A stretch of DNA of 64,000 nt from Porphyromonas sp. (GCA_022772085.1 JALFBN010000017.1:124001-188000); one strand, 5' to 3'; positions 9,483-18,548 are shown, counted from the first letter of the stretch. Translations and numbers: made by a program. Notes: generated by a model from the letters alone, not told the origin.

Positions 9483-10367
9483 TCATACAGATATTTTAGG
9501 ATTAGAATGTCCTACCTGCTCCTCCGCATGATACGAAGAGCGCACCAAAGGACCACTCACCACATGCGTGAACCCACGCTCAAGAGCCAACTCCCGTAAG
9601 CGGTCAAATTCGGAAGGTTCAACGTAACGCTCCACAGGGATATTCTTTCGACTGGGACGCAAGTACTGCCCTATCGTGAGGATGCTTACTCCCACACGGC
9701 GAGCATCATCCATCGTTTTAAGTATCTCGGATTCCGTCTCTCCTAAGCCCAACATAATACCCGTTTTGGCAGGAATACCCGAAGATGCAATATGCCCAAG
9801 AACCGACAAACTGCGCTCGTAGGTCGCGACACTCCGCACCAACGGAGTGAGCCGACTCACCGTCTCGAGGTTATGCGAAATGATATTGGGTTGTGCAGCA
9901 ATAACAAGATCAACGAGGGCAAGATCACCGCGGAAGTCGGGGATTAACACTTCACATGTCACTCCGGGACAGAGCGAACGAATTGCTAAGATAGTATCAC
10001 GCCAATGTGCAGCCCCTCCGTCCGGGAGATCATCACGATCAACGCTTGTGATCACCGCATGCTTGAGCTTCATCGTGCGCACACTCTCTGCTACGGCTCG
10101 AGGTTCGTTGGGATCAAGAGGCATAGGACGACCCGACAATGTATTGCAAAAACGGCAACTACGCGTGCAGATGTTACCTCCAATCATAAAAGTAGCCGTA
10201 CCTCGACTCCAACACTCACCCTGATTAGGACAACGCCCACTACTACAAATAGTGTGTAGACAATGCCCCTCGATCACCTTACGAGTCTCTCCATAGGTCA
10301 TCGAGCCACCCAATTTAATCCGAAGCCACTCGGGCTTTTTTACAAAATTACTCGGCATATAATCCAA
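9483..10367 (-). CDS. lipA: Lipoyl synthase
   Basis: A 294-residue radical-SAM enzyme that inserts two sulfur atoms into octanoyl-carrier proteins to make the lipoyl cofactor. The auxiliary cluster cysteines are in CSSGRCPNQGEC and the radical-SAM motif is CTRSCRFC. Other family features are SVDRDDLPDGGA, KTGIMLGLGE and, at the C-terminus, VVSGPLVRSSYHAEE with the conserved RSSY serine that ligates the auxiliary cluster. Start codons at residues 1 and 4 are both possible. It sits 55 nt after dppIV and 27 nt before coaX. Confidence 0.96.
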   Translation of the reverse strand: MDYMPSNFVKKPEWLRIKLGGSMTYGETRKVIEGHCLHTICSSGRCPNQGECWSRGTATFMIGGNICTRSCRFCNTLSGRPMPLDPNEPRAVAESVRTMKLKHAVITSVDRDDLPDGGAAHWRDTILAIRSLCPGVTCEVLIPDFRGDLALVDLVIAAQPNIISHNLETVSRLTPLVRSVATYERSLSVLGHIASSGIPAKTGIMLGLGETESEILKTMDDARRVGVSILTIGQYLRPSRKNIPVERYVEPSEFDRLRELALERGFTHVVSGPLVRSSYHAEEQVGHSNPKISV

Positions 10368-10422
10368 GGGGAAGAGCCGTTCCGTCTCATCCCGAGCACC
10401 CTCCTCCCCTTCTAACTCCTTA

Positions 10423-12642
10423 TCAAAGATTTGTTTTCAGATAGTTCACGATACGTGTAAAGAGATGGTAGCGTGTATTACCTCCGTAGATACTATGATC
10501 CCGATCCGTGTAGATGGCCATGTCAAAGGGGATGTTATTTTGTACCAACTGCTCCGTAAAGTCCATCGTATTTTGGAGATGAACATTATCATCGGCACTG
10601 CCATGGACAATCAAAAGGTTGCCACGAAGCCGTGCAGCTTGAGCCAAAGGCGCCCCATTGCGATAGCCTTGCGGATTTTCTTGAGGTGTTCGGAGGTAAC
10701 GCTCCGTGTAGATCGAATCGTAAAAACGCCAATCCGTCACGGGAGCAACTGCCACTCCGGCTTTAAACGTACCATCACCACGGCAGAGTGAAAGCAGAGT
10801 CATATACCCCCCAAAACTCCACCCCCAGATACCAATACGACCGGCATCCACGTAGTTCAATTTACCGAGGGCCTTGGCAGCAGCGATCTGATCGTCACTT
10901 TCCAAGATACCCAATTGGAGATAGGTACTCTTGCGCCATTCCCGACCACGAGCACCGGTACCTCGCCCATCGAAGCAAGCAACTACGTACCCCTCTTCGG
11001 CAAGAGCGACCGTCCAATCCATATCAAATTGATCCAAGACCTCTTGAGAGTCAGGACCACTATACTGCACCATCAAAAGTGGATATCGCTTGTTGGGATC
11101 GAAATTGATCGGCTTTTGAATCCAACCATGGAGCACCCGTCCCGAAGCCACTTCGAGTTGAATAAACTCTTTGGAGCTATAACGACGAGAGGAGAGCTCC
11201 TGCGAAAGGTCCTTATTGTTTTCCAACTCTCGAAGCACTTTCCCTTCTCGGCTCGATCGGATTGTGTACTGCGGTGGTGTTGTACTGCTACTGTATATGT
11301 TCAAGAAGTGCGAGAAATCCTCACTGAAGGTAGCCTGATTGATTCCGGGCTCTCCAGCCAATACAGTTATTCCCCCTTTGGGTGAAACTTTGAGAATACG
11401 GCGACGAATCGGCGTCTCATCGGCAGCTTGGTAGTAGGCGTTACCGACCTTATCCACGCCATAAAGGGTGATAATATCCCAGGTTCCTTTGGTCAATTGG
11501 CGCACCTTCTCCCCCGTAGTACTGTACCGATAGAGATGGGCATACCCATCCGCCTCACTCACCATCGTAAAACCATGGGCATCGATCACCAAACTATTGA
11601 TCCACTCTATTTTGATATAGGCCTCGTCCGCATCACGCAGAGCAGGCTTGGCAACAAGCGTTTGAGGATCTACTAAATAGAGAACAAAATCGTTTTGGTG
11701 ACGATTGAGCGTACATACAGCCAATTGATTTTTGATCGGAGTAAACTCAATGCGAGGGATATAACTCTCTGTGTCAATAGGAAGAGAAACCTGACGCACC
11801 ACCTTCTGATCTACATTATAAACATGGAGAGAAACATCTGAGTTTTTCTCCCCGGCCTTCGGATACTTATAGGTATATTCCCCGGGATAAAGCCCATCGC
11901 CATACATCGGCATACTGTAAGCAGGAACCTCTCTCTCATCGAAGCGGACAAAAGCCAAATGCCTGCCATCCTCACTCCACGAGAGCAACTTCGTACAATA
12001 AAGTTCCTCTTCATAAACCCAATCGGTAGCTCCATTGATGATCTCATTGCGCTTACCATCGGTCGTTACCTGCACTTCGCTATCGTAGTCAAACTTGCGA
12101 ATGAAAATATTATTATCCCGAACGAAGGCCACCATACGGCCATCAGGGCTAAACGTAGGGATCATCAACTTTCCCGTACTGAGGGGCTCGATCTGCTGAC
12201 GGCGCACATCATAGTGAAAGACCGTAGAGCGCGAGGAACGACGATAGATCGCTTCCGTTTCGGTCTTCAATAGGATGTGATGCCCATCGGGAGCAATCTC
12301 ATAGTCGTCAATGGTACGGGGTAGCGCAAACTCTCCCTTCTGAGAGATCTTACGGCTCTCCACATCCTTGAGGTCAAAGAGCGTCGCCACGGCCTTACCC
12401 GAAGAGAACTCATACTGCACAATGGCCGTCCGCTCCCTATTGAGCGTTGTATAGTAACGACCATCGCTCATGGATCGGAAAGAACGACCCGCACTGCGAG
12501 GTGCAAAACGCCAATTCGTGAGCTCCTGCAAAGTAATTGGGCGAGTACCCTGCTGAGACCACGCCTCAACGGAGGTGACAAGAAACAAGCCCACAAGCCC
12601 GCAAAGAAGCCAAGAGGCTTTTGTCTTAAAGCGAGTATTCAT
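10423..12642 (-). CDS. dppIV: Dipeptidyl peptidase IV (S9 family)
   Basis: A 739-residue exported serine peptidase that removes X-Pro or X-Ala dipeptides from peptide N-termini, feeding amino-acid fermentation; in P. gingivalis the homologue is a virulence factor. A signal peptide covers about residues 1-30 (LLCGLVGLFLVTSVEAWSQQ). The N-terminal half is a beta-propeller carrying the substrate-amine residues in DWVYEEEL. The catalytic triad is visible: Ser in GWSFGGYMT, Asp in GSADDNVH, His in DRDHSIYGG. Length matches the family. It is followed by lipA and preceded after 47 nt by the META lipoprotein gene. Confidence 0.95.
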   Translation of the reverse strand: MNTRFKTKASWLLCGLVGLFLVTSVEAWSQQGTRPITLQELTNWRFAPRSAGRSFRSMSDGRYYTTLNRERTAIVQYEFSSGKAVATLFDLKDVESRKISQKGEFALPRTIDDYEIAPDGHHILLKTETEAIYRRSSRSTVFHYDVRRQQIEPLSTGKLMIPTFSPDGRMVAFVRDNNIFIRKFDYDSEVQVTTDGKRNEIINGATDWVYEEELYCTKLLSWSEDGRHLAFVRFDEREVPAYSMPMYGDGLYPGEYTYKYPKAGEKNSDVSLHVYNVDQKVVRQVSLPIDTESYIPRIEFTPIKNQLAVCTLNRHQNDFVLYLVDPQTLVAKPALRDADEAYIKIEWINSLVIDAHGFTMVSEADGYAHLYRYSTTGEKVRQLTKGTWDIITLYGVDKVGNAYYQAADETPIRRRILKVSPKGGITVLAGEPGINQATFSEDFSHFLNIYSSSTTPPQYTIRSSREGKVLRELENNKDLSQELSSRRYSSKEFIQLEVASGRVLHGWIQKPINFDPNKRYPLLMVQYSGPDSQEVLDQFDMDWTVALAEEGYVVACFDGRGTGARGREWRKSTYLQLGILESDDQIAAAKALGKLNYVDAGRIGIWGWSFGGYMTLLSLCRGDGTFKAGVAVAPVTDWRFYDSIYTERYLRTPQENPQGYRNGAPLAQAARLRGNLLIVHGSADDNVHLQNTMDFTEQLVQNNIPFDMAIYTDRDHSIYGGNTRYHLFTRIVNYLKTNL

Positions 12643-12689
12643 GTTTATCTTTTTCCTGGACAGATCAAAACAACGGCTTCCGTGAGTGA

Positions 12690-13121
12690 TTATTTAGCCT
12701 CACGAGCCAAAACAATAATAGTTTCGCCCTCGGCATTGTGCATCTCGACCATCCCCTTGTCTGTCAATACCACCTTAGTCGTATTATCAACAGCAGCAAA
12801 TAGAGCAGACTCAAGATGATTACCCTCACACCCTACTCGGGTTGAAACAATGTTGGAAGCCGAGAAGTCGCCGCCGGGAGAGAGTGTGAAATTCCCCCCA
12901 TAACTGTTGCACATACCCATACCGCCCAAGCGCAGTTTATCCAGATCGAAGCTCAAAGTCATCACCTCTTCCCCGGCCGGGTGTGCAATGGGATGGCCAT
13001 TAAGCGTAACAACATGCCAAAGGCCGTCCAACGAGGTCTTGTTTGTTTTTTTTGCACAGCAAGAGAGGGTCAAAGCCACACCGGCTAAGAGAGATACCAA
13101 TACAACGGAAATTCTTTTCAT
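12690..13121 (-). CDS. META/HslJ-domain lipoprotein
   Basis: A 143-residue predicted lipoprotein (signal sequence MKRISVVLVSLLAGVALTLS, then the CC pair at about 21-22). The mature part is one META domain: LDGLWHVVTLNGHPI, a middle strand region around MGMCNSYGGNF, and IVSTRVGCEG. HslJ-type META proteins in E. coli are linked to heat and novobiocin resistance, but the biochemical role is unknown. It is located between murI (33 nt upstream) and dppIV (47 nt downstream), probably in one transcript. Confidence 0.85.
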   Translation of the reverse strand: MKRISVVLVSLLAGVALTLSCCAKKTNKTSLDGLWHVVTLNGHPIAHPAGEEVMTLSFDLDKLRLGGMGMCNSYGGNFTLSPGGDFSASNIVSTRVGCEGNHLESALFAAVDNTTKVVLTDKGMVEMHNAEGETIIVLAREAK

Positions 13122-13154
13122 AGGGCAAATCTTATATTATAGAATGGTTCAATA

Positions 13155-13988
13155 CTAATCAATTATAGTCTGCTCCGCCACCACCTTTTCGTTCAAAAAG
13201 ACCGAAGCTTTCTCGGCAAATTTATCAGGGTGCTCTGTCGTCAGATAACGCACACGCCCACCGACAGAAAGTCGTTGATTCATCTCGGGATGACGTTCTA
13301 AGTAGTTCGCTAATGAACCTGCCACGTATTCCCCTTGGGATACAATGGTAATACTGGGGGTTATGAGTCGTTTGATCTTCTGACGCAAAAGGGGATAATG
13401 TGTACACGCCAAGACAATCGTGTCGATTACCCTATCCTTGCTAAGTAGGGCATCCAAGTGCTTCCGCACATAGTAGTCGGCACCGGGGCTGTCGGCCTCT
13501 CCGTTTTCCACCAAGGGCACCCACATGGGACAAGCCTCCTCACTCACACTGATGGAGGGGAATAGCTTTGCAATTTCAATCTGATAACTATGACTGCTTA
13601 CCGTACCTTCTGTGGCAAGGATTCCGATATGTTTGTTCGAACTGATCCCATCAATAGCCTCTACCGTGGGACGGATAATCCCCAAGACGCGACGAGAAGG
13701 ATCGCTCATTTGGGGCAAATCTTGTTGCTGAATGGAGCGAAGAGCTTTTGCCGAAGCGGTATTGCACGCCAAGATCACCAAAGGAGAACCAAGAGCAAAA
13801 AGCCGCTCTACTGCCTGCAAAGTAAATTTATACACGATCTCAAAGGAGCGACTACCATAGGGAGAACGGGCATTATCACCCAAGTACAAATAGTCGTACC
13901 GGGGCATCAACCGACGAATCTCCTGCAATATCGTGAGCCCTCCATAGCCCGAGTCGAAAATACCAATTGGGGCAATCTGTTCACTCAT
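13155..13988 (-). CDS. murI: Glutamate racemase
   Basis: A 277-residue cofactor-independent racemase making D-glutamate for peptidoglycan. The two catalytic cysteines lie in LACNTASAKAL and VLACTHYPLL; the substrate loop is IGIFDSGYGGLT at the N-terminus, followed by YLGDNARSPYG. I chose ATG 13988 (MSEQIAPIG) because the longest frame starts 25 codons upstream, inside the promoter described at 14042-14074, and family members start near the GIFDSG motif. It heads the minus-strand run that continues through dppIV and lipA. Confidence 0.95.
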   Translation of the reverse strand: MSEQIAPIGIFDSGYGGLTILQEIRRLMPRYDYLYLGDNARSPYGSRSFEIVYKFTLQAVERLFALGSPLVILACNTASAKALRSIQQQDLPQMSDPSRRVLGIIRPTVEAIDGISSNKHIGILATEGTVSSHSYQIEIAKLFPSISVSEEACPMWVPLVENGEADSPGADYYVRKHLDALLSKDRVIDTIVLACTHYPLLRQKIKRLITPSITIVSQGEYVAGSLANYLERHPEMNQRLSVGGRVRYLTTEHPDKFAEKASVFLNEKVVAEQTIID

Positions 13989-14041
13989 CTTATTCTCTCG
14001 ATCACTATTTCTTACGGGGCAAGCCCTTTCTTTTCGGAGTG

Positions 14042-14074
14042 TAAAGATACCAATTCTTCGCACAATAGCACAAA
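14042..14074 (-). promoter_or_regulatory. Promoter of murI
   Basis: TATCTTTA on the minus strand (14042-14049), one base off TAnnTTTG, with TTTG (14071-14074) 21 nt upstream. It overlaps the start of the longest murI frame and favours the internal start at 13988. Confidence 0.65.
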
Positions 14075-14244
14075 GGATGCCCGTAGTTCCTTGCCACTAA
14101 CATAGAGACTACTTCCTCACAACCCTAATTAAGAAAACACTAAGAGGAAATCCCCCCTCTCTCAATAGCAACCATGCAGTGCTCCCGGTATCCATTCAAA
14201 ATTACCCGACAGAAGCTCTCTGAAAAGTCTAGTGCTATTTGAGT

Positions 14245-15396
14245 TTACAGAGTGCCGGGCAAGAAGCCCTGGTCCGAGAGCATTTTAGTTATAGATGGCA
14301 TCATATACCGATTAGCAAACGACAGAACATATTTACGACCATTTTCTTTCTCCGGGGTCAGCAAGCCCGATTCAACGAGCATGCGAACTTTTCTAGAAAG
14401 AGTACCCTCGGACTGTGTAGCATAGATCGGCTTCAAATCAGCACTCATGATTACTTGTCTATCGGCAACAATAGTTAGTGCTTTTGCAAATTCTTGCGTG
14501 AGTCGTCCATTGCGCCAAGCATCTTCGATCGCAGGCAAGAGGATTGATTTACGCAAATATTCGTAATCCGTCAGCTGATTAACTTTCTTAATCTCTTCTA
14601 AGAGTCCAGACAATACATAGGTGCACCAGCTCTCTATACCTGCAGGAGTACCTTTATCAGCCTCTCCCAAATAATAGTAGTAGTCCCCTCTATTAGAACA
14701 AAATATCGCCGTGGGATTTACAATGCGTCCTGCCTCATCGACCTTAAACCCGGCTCGGATAAGCATAGCATAAGTAAATAGTCGCACTGTACGTCCATTG
14801 CCATTACCAAAGGGGTGTATCCACACAAAGCGGTGGTGCGCTTGAGCCACCTTAATCAAATCGAATTGAGGTTTGTCGGGATGATTGATAAAATCAAGAA
14901 GTTCTCGCATCATATCGGGGACCAAAAGAGCATCAGGGGGTGTATGCAATGAGCCGTTAATAATAACAGCCCCCTTGCGATAACACCCTGGATTCCGATC
15001 ACCCTCGCCACCAAGGCCTGTAGACAAGTCTTTAACAACGATGGAGTGTAGCTCTCGCAAAAACATTTCGTCAATAGGACGTTCTGTACCACAATCCTCA
15101 ATGTACCTAAGGGCATCTTCGATATTCTGTATCTCTTTGTAACTCTCATTTTGCCGAGAAATAACCTCCTCTCCCTCTCGCATTTCCAGATATTCGGCCA
15201 GTGTGGTATTATTACCCTCAATACGTGCAGAACCAACACTTTCTAAAGTATGGAATAGTCGTTTCAGTTGGAGAAATACCTTCGGATGCGTAGTAGATGC
15301 AATACGTAACCTACGCAAATGCTCCAACTCCAAAATATGGGTTGATAACACACTATCAAAGCTTGGATGAAATAGCTGGATCTGTTCTGTATTCAT
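14245..15396 (-). CDS. Fic-domain protein with N-terminal inhibitory motif
   Basis: A 383-residue Fic/DOC family protein, a family that mostly transfers AMP from ATP to target proteins. The active-site loop reads HPFGNGNGRTVR: the catalytic His is present, but the usual Asp/Glu before GNGR is Asn. An inhibitory motif of the class II type, SARIEGN, lies near residue 57 and would keep the enzyme off until displaced. A winged-helix-like C-terminal region follows (about 290-383, with SEGTLSRKVRMLVESGLLTP), suggesting DNA binding or self-regulation. I chose ATG 15396 because the promoter lies inside the longest frame (start 15438). No antitoxin gene is adjacent; target unknown. Confidence 0.85.
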   Translation of the reverse strand: MNTEQIQLFHPSFDSVLSTHILELEHLRRLRIASTTHPKVFLQLKRLFHTLESVGSARIEGNNTTLAEYLEMREGEEVISRQNESYKEIQNIEDALRYIEDCGTERPIDEMFLRELHSIVVKDLSTGLGGEGDRNPGCYRKGAVIINGSLHTPPDALLVPDMMRELLDFINHPDKPQFDLIKVAQAHHRFVWIHPFGNGNGRTVRLFTYAMLIRAGFKVDEAGRIVNPTAIFCSNRGDYYYYLGEADKGTPAGIESWCTYVLSGLLEEIKKVNQLTDYEYLRKSILLPAIEDAWRNGRLTQEFAKALTIVADRQVIMSADLKPIYATQSEGTLSRKVRMLVESGLLTPEKENGRKYVLSFANRYMMPSITKMLSDQGFLPGTL

Positions 15397-15418
15397 TGTA
15401 ACTCTCATTTGCGCTGTA

Positions 15419-15450
15419 CAAAAATACACATTTGACATTATACATACAAA
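15419..15450 (-). promoter_or_regulatory. Promoter of the Fic gene
   Basis: On the minus strand TATTTTTG (15419-15426) matches TAnnTTTG and TTTG (15447-15450) stands exactly 20 nt upstream. Transcription would start around 15412, so the ATG at 15396 has a leader of roughly 15 nt and the ATG at 15438 is not transcribed from here. Confidence 0.75.
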
Positions 15451-15555
15451 TACAACTGTAAATAAGATACATACATCTCAAACTCAAAAATCAACATTTA
15501 TCATTTGTCACAATCAACATTTGACATTTATGCTCCACTATCATTTGCAACAATT
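15429..15555. repeat. Short direct repeats upstream of the Fic gene
   Basis: ATTTGACATT occurs at about 15429-15438 and 15519-15528, TCAACATTT at 15491-15499 and 15514-15522, and ATCATTTG followed by a CACAAT/CAACAAT-like string at about 15500 and 15540. The copies surround and precede the promoter, as repeated operators would, but AT-rich sequence could also produce them by chance. Confidence 0.4.
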
Positions 15556-15562
15556 GACTCAT

Positions 15563-15592
15563 AAGAAAGAAAGGGGAGACAACTTTTCCCCT
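15563..15592 (-). terminator. Terminator of the phospholipase gene
   Basis: On the minus strand AGGGGA (15587-15592) and TCCCCT (15572-15577) form a 6-bp stem with a 9-nt loop, followed by TTCTTTCTT. It lies 63 nt after the phospholipase stop and before the Fic promoter, separating the two genes. Confidence 0.65.
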
Positions 15593-15654
15593 AAATATTG
15601 CCCCAAAAGGGAGGGATACACTCGACCGTTACCGCTCCCCTATTATCGTTACAC

Positions 15655-17403
15655 TCAATCTGCCAAGTTGTAGTTATTTTCTATAATAGCGTCAACCAAT
15701 TCCCTGCCTCTTGTGGCTCCGGTTGCTCCGGCAAAATCCATATACACCACTCCACGACGCTTCGTTTTATCCCCTTTGAGTTTATCAATGAAGATCGGAT
15801 TTATGTTGGATGCAACACGCCATACCTCCTTGAGACCGGAAGTCATACTCAAGTAATTTATGGACCATACCCCTGCACGGTACCGCTCTTCGCTATTCGC
15901 AAAAAGCCGGTCGGCAAAACTTACCTTCTCTTCAGAAGTGGCATCGGCATAGCGATCTTGGATATGAGCATAAAAAGGATTGGCCTGCCCATGGTAAGGA
16001 TTAATGGTAATCCTTCGATCTGTCTCCTTATCTCCCCAATAGATTACATTAAATCCAAACCGACCTGACAAAGGAGCTACATAATTACGAGTAAGAAGCA
16101 AAATCTTCCCCCTCATGTCCCTCATTCGGAGTACCGACTGATTGACTCCCGTACACATATAGGGAGCGTAGTCTGCAAGAATACGAGCAGAGAGTTTCTG
16201 ATATTCGGCATCACTTCCTCCTTCTTTTTTGTAAAGCATTACGATACTTTCCGATGGATGTTGAGAGAGGAAGTTTACTATGGGGGTCATTATCTTGTCT
16301 CTGAGAGAGCCTCCCATATACACCGCTCCGTGGTAAATCCAAAGGTCATCGCCATCGGCTTTTACTCGCACATCAAAAGCTCGTACACCGGCCTCCAGTT
16401 GCTGAGTAATATCCAAATCTTGGCATTTGGCCCAAGGTCGCGTAAATATAGTTCCTCCGTTGGCACCACTATCATGTGATCCGGGAAGAAGGAGATCAAA
16501 GAAAGGCGTTTCGTCCACGAGGTCATTCATCCACTCCTTTTGCCATCCCGAAGAGATTTGCGTGCGCAATGCCACATTGTAGGGAATATCTCCGTAGGTA
16601 TCAAAGGAGATCCTATAATGTACTCCCCGTTCCAGTTGCACGATGGGGATGGTACGAGAGAGCGGATAGAGATCGTTATCTCCCAATTGAACCGACAATG
16701 CCCAATCCGCCTTGACAGGATCTATGGGAATCCAAGCATAAAAACGTTCTCTGTGCGCATTCCCCAGAAACAGAGCACCCGAAGTTGATGGAGAAAAGAG
16801 ATACTCCGCTCCTCCCAAATTGTTGCGAAGTTTGATCCGATGCAATTGTGTTGCCGTACCGGCGTAAATCCCCCAACTCACAAGGCTTCCACGATGTAAC
16901 AAGGAGACCTGTATCTGATCCGATGCAATACAATCTTTCTTCTCAAAAGTCAATAAGACATCTCGGGCAACCTCTTCAAGAGAAGTCCTAAGAGGTACCG
17001 ACTGTGGGGAAAAGGCGGGTATGAGTTCTCCCTTCTCCCAATCCATGGAACAGGCTCCCACAGAGCCATAAAGGTCAAAGGGAGCCATTGGATCCAATTC
17101 CATGGGGATAATAGTAGAAATCCTCGACAAGCGATTGGCTTCAAAGTGATCATTATCCCCCAAAATGTGAGTTAAGGTAACACGATTCTCCCCCTGCTTG
17201 AAGTAAAGTTTGATTGTATCACCCTCTTGCCAATGATAGGCAATAGCACCCTTCTCTCCCTCTTGAGAGGAGAGACGCAACGAAGAGAAAGAGATATGCA
17301 ACCGAGGAGTTGATACCTCTACCGAGATCGGTTCTTTTGAAGATGGTGCACAAGCACTGCACATCCCCAATAACAGATATAGTAGAATGGTATACCGCCA
17401 CAT
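15655..17403 (-). CDS. PI-PLC-like phospholipase C lipoprotein with fimbrillin-like N-terminal domain
   Basis: A 582-residue predicted lipoprotein (LLLGMCSACAP, Cys about 18). Residues about 300-560 form a phosphatidylinositol-specific phospholipase C X domain: LLLPGSHDSGANG carries His310, RAFDVRVK supplies the Asp/Arg pair, and LWIYHGAVY carries His358, matching the two catalytic histidines of the bacterial family. The enzyme would cleave phosphatidylinositol or GPI anchors at the cell surface, but the substrate is inferred. Residues about 25-275 are a beta-rich domain (AYHWQEGDTIKLYFKQG, FDLYGSVGAC) resembling the neighbouring upstream lipoprotein and, loosely, fimbrillin-like proteins. 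It starts 20 nt after that gene, so the two are likely cotranscribed. Confidence 0.8.
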   Translation of the reverse strand: MWRYTILLYLLLGMCSACAPSSKEPISVEVSTPRLHISFSSLRLSSQEGEKGAIAYHWQEGDTIKLYFKQGENRVTLTHILGDNDHFEANRLSRISTIIPMELDPMAPFDLYGSVGACSMDWEKGELIPAFSPQSVPLRTSLEEVARDVLLTFEKKDCIASDQIQVSLLHRGSLVSWGIYAGTATQLHRIKLRNNLGGAEYLFSPSTSGALFLGNAHRERFYAWIPIDPVKADWALSVQLGDNDLYPLSRTIPIVQLERGVHYRISFDTYGDIPYNVALRTQISSGWQKEWMNDLVDETPFFDLLLPGSHDSGANGGTIFTRPWAKCQDLDITQQLEAGVRAFDVRVKADGDDLWIYHGAVYMGGSLRDKIMTPIVNFLSQHPSESIVMLYKKEGGSDAEYQKLSARILADYAPYMCTGVNQSVLRMRDMRGKILLLTRNYVAPLSGRFGFNVIYWGDKETDRRITINPYHGQANPFYAHIQDRYADATSEEKVSFADRLFANSEERYRAGVWSINYLSMTSGLKEVWRVASNINPIFIDKLKGDKTKRRGVVYMDFAGATGATRGRELVDAIIENNYNLAD

Positions 17404-17423
17404 GTCTTAGAGGGAAGTATTGC

Positions 17424-18371
17424 TCAGAATAGATCTATGGCCGGCATATCCGGTATGGTAATGGAGGCATCTACCGAAGCGGTATCGTTGTACACAATAC
17501 GCACATTAAAACGCTTACCGGGCTCCAAGGTTACACCCTCTTTTAGTGCCACGGACTTAGACGTACCATTAAACATACCACTAACGACCATCCCCGTGGT
17601 ACTGAAAGAGCCGGCAGGGGCGAGCCACACATAACGATAAGCCTTAGTCTTAGCAGGAATTTCCCAAATAGAATTGTCCGTGACAGCCACAGAGGATTGC
17701 CCTTCATCTACCCCCTTAGACTGGGCTATATCATAGCGAAAAGACTGAGCATACACCCACTTTTGAGTACCACTGAGACTGATGTTGCTCACCTTTATCG
17801 GCAGATACGACTGATTATCGATTTGTGTGCAAAAGATCGACCCCACATGGTGCACTGTAGCGGAGAGACTAAGCCCTGTTGCATTGTTTTGAGAAAAAGA
17901 CATCAGCACTTTGGTCTTAAGGGATGCATACTCCTCCACTGAGAGAGAGGGAGCGGGTAGCAAAACGACAGGCGATGGGGTGGCATCAAACGAGGCATGA
18001 ACCATGCCATATACCTTGTACTCATTATTGGGATTTATATCCTTCGGGAGGTCAAACTCAAGTACAGCCCTTGCATTGTCTATACTCTTAGGAGTAAGAG
18101 ATAGCATATGCTTTATAGCACCCTGCTCCAGCAAGAGGGCGATCTTGTCATCTTTTTCCCATGTGAAGTGAAGCGTGCCATTACTTTCCTCCGCAATACT
18201 GGTTCGCAGAGGATTTTTAAGGTCTAACGAAAGGCGAACAGTCTGCCGAACTTGAGGTGTTTCGGGATTCTTTCGACAACACGAGGTCGAAAGGAACAAA
18301 GTGGCAACGATTAAGGATAGTAAAATAGAAGTAGCTTTTGCTAATACAACAGGCTTTTCAGGATTCTTCAT
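17424..18371 (-). CDS. Fimbrillin-like lipoprotein
   Basis: A 315-residue predicted lipoprotein (hydrophobic leader about 12-28, then STSCC). The mature protein is beta-rich and has the layout of Mfa/FimA-like surface lipoproteins: a strand with LHFTWEKDDKIALLLEQG, a middle YKVYGMVHASF segment, and C-terminal RYVWLAPAGSF and GKRFNVRIVYND. The first two segments resemble the N-terminal domain of the phospholipase encoded directly downstream. No catalytic motif is visible. It may be a surface or pilus-like component, or a partner of the phospholipase; the pairing is the best clue. Confidence 0.65.
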   Translation of the reverse strand: MKNPEKPVVLAKATSILLSLIVATLFLSTSCCRKNPETPQVRQTVRLSLDLKNPLRTSIAEESNGTLHFTWEKDDKIALLLEQGAIKHMLSLTPKSIDNARAVLEFDLPKDINPNNEYKVYGMVHASFDATPSPVVLLPAPSLSVEEYASLKTKVLMSFSQNNATGLSLSATVHHVGSIFCTQIDNQSYLPIKVSNISLSGTQKWVYAQSFRYDIAQSKGVDEGQSSVAVTDNSIWEIPAKTKAYRYVWLAPAGSFSTTGMVVSGMFNGTSKSVALKEGVTLEPGKRFNVRIVYNDTASVDASITIPDMPAIDLF

Positions 18372-18421
18372 GGGATAAACTAAAATAAACAGATACTCTT
18401 TCTTTTCATTTTTTCTTGAGA

Positions 18422-18429
18422 CAAAGATA
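18422..18429 (-). promoter_or_regulatory. -7 element for the lipoprotein-phospholipase pair
   Basis: TATCTTTG on the minus strand fits TAnnTTTG about 50 nt before the lipoprotein start. No convincing -33 element is seen at the right distance. Confidence 0.5.
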
Positions 18430-18489
18430 ACAAAAGTCCCGTGTTTTAAATACGATTTTTGAGCCCTAAAAGCTATATGGAAGATCTCT

Positions 18490-18548
18490 AAAAAGAAAGA
18501 GGGTGTACCCCGTTCCGCTCCACAGTATAGAGGGAAAGGTGTACACCC
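18490..18548 (-). terminator. Terminator after rpoC
   Basis: On the minus strand GGGTGTAC (18541-18548) pairs with GTACACCC (18501-18508) around a long, partly structured loop and is followed by TCTTTCTTTTT. It lies 25 nt after the rpoC stop codon and ends the ribosomal-RNA polymerase operon. Confidence 0.65.

Noticed and set aside
14245-15396. Fic gene as part of a Doc/Phd-type toxin-antitoxin pair
   Set aside because: No small antitoxin frame lies next to it, the inhibitory motif is inside the protein itself, and its length fits stand-alone Fic proteins.
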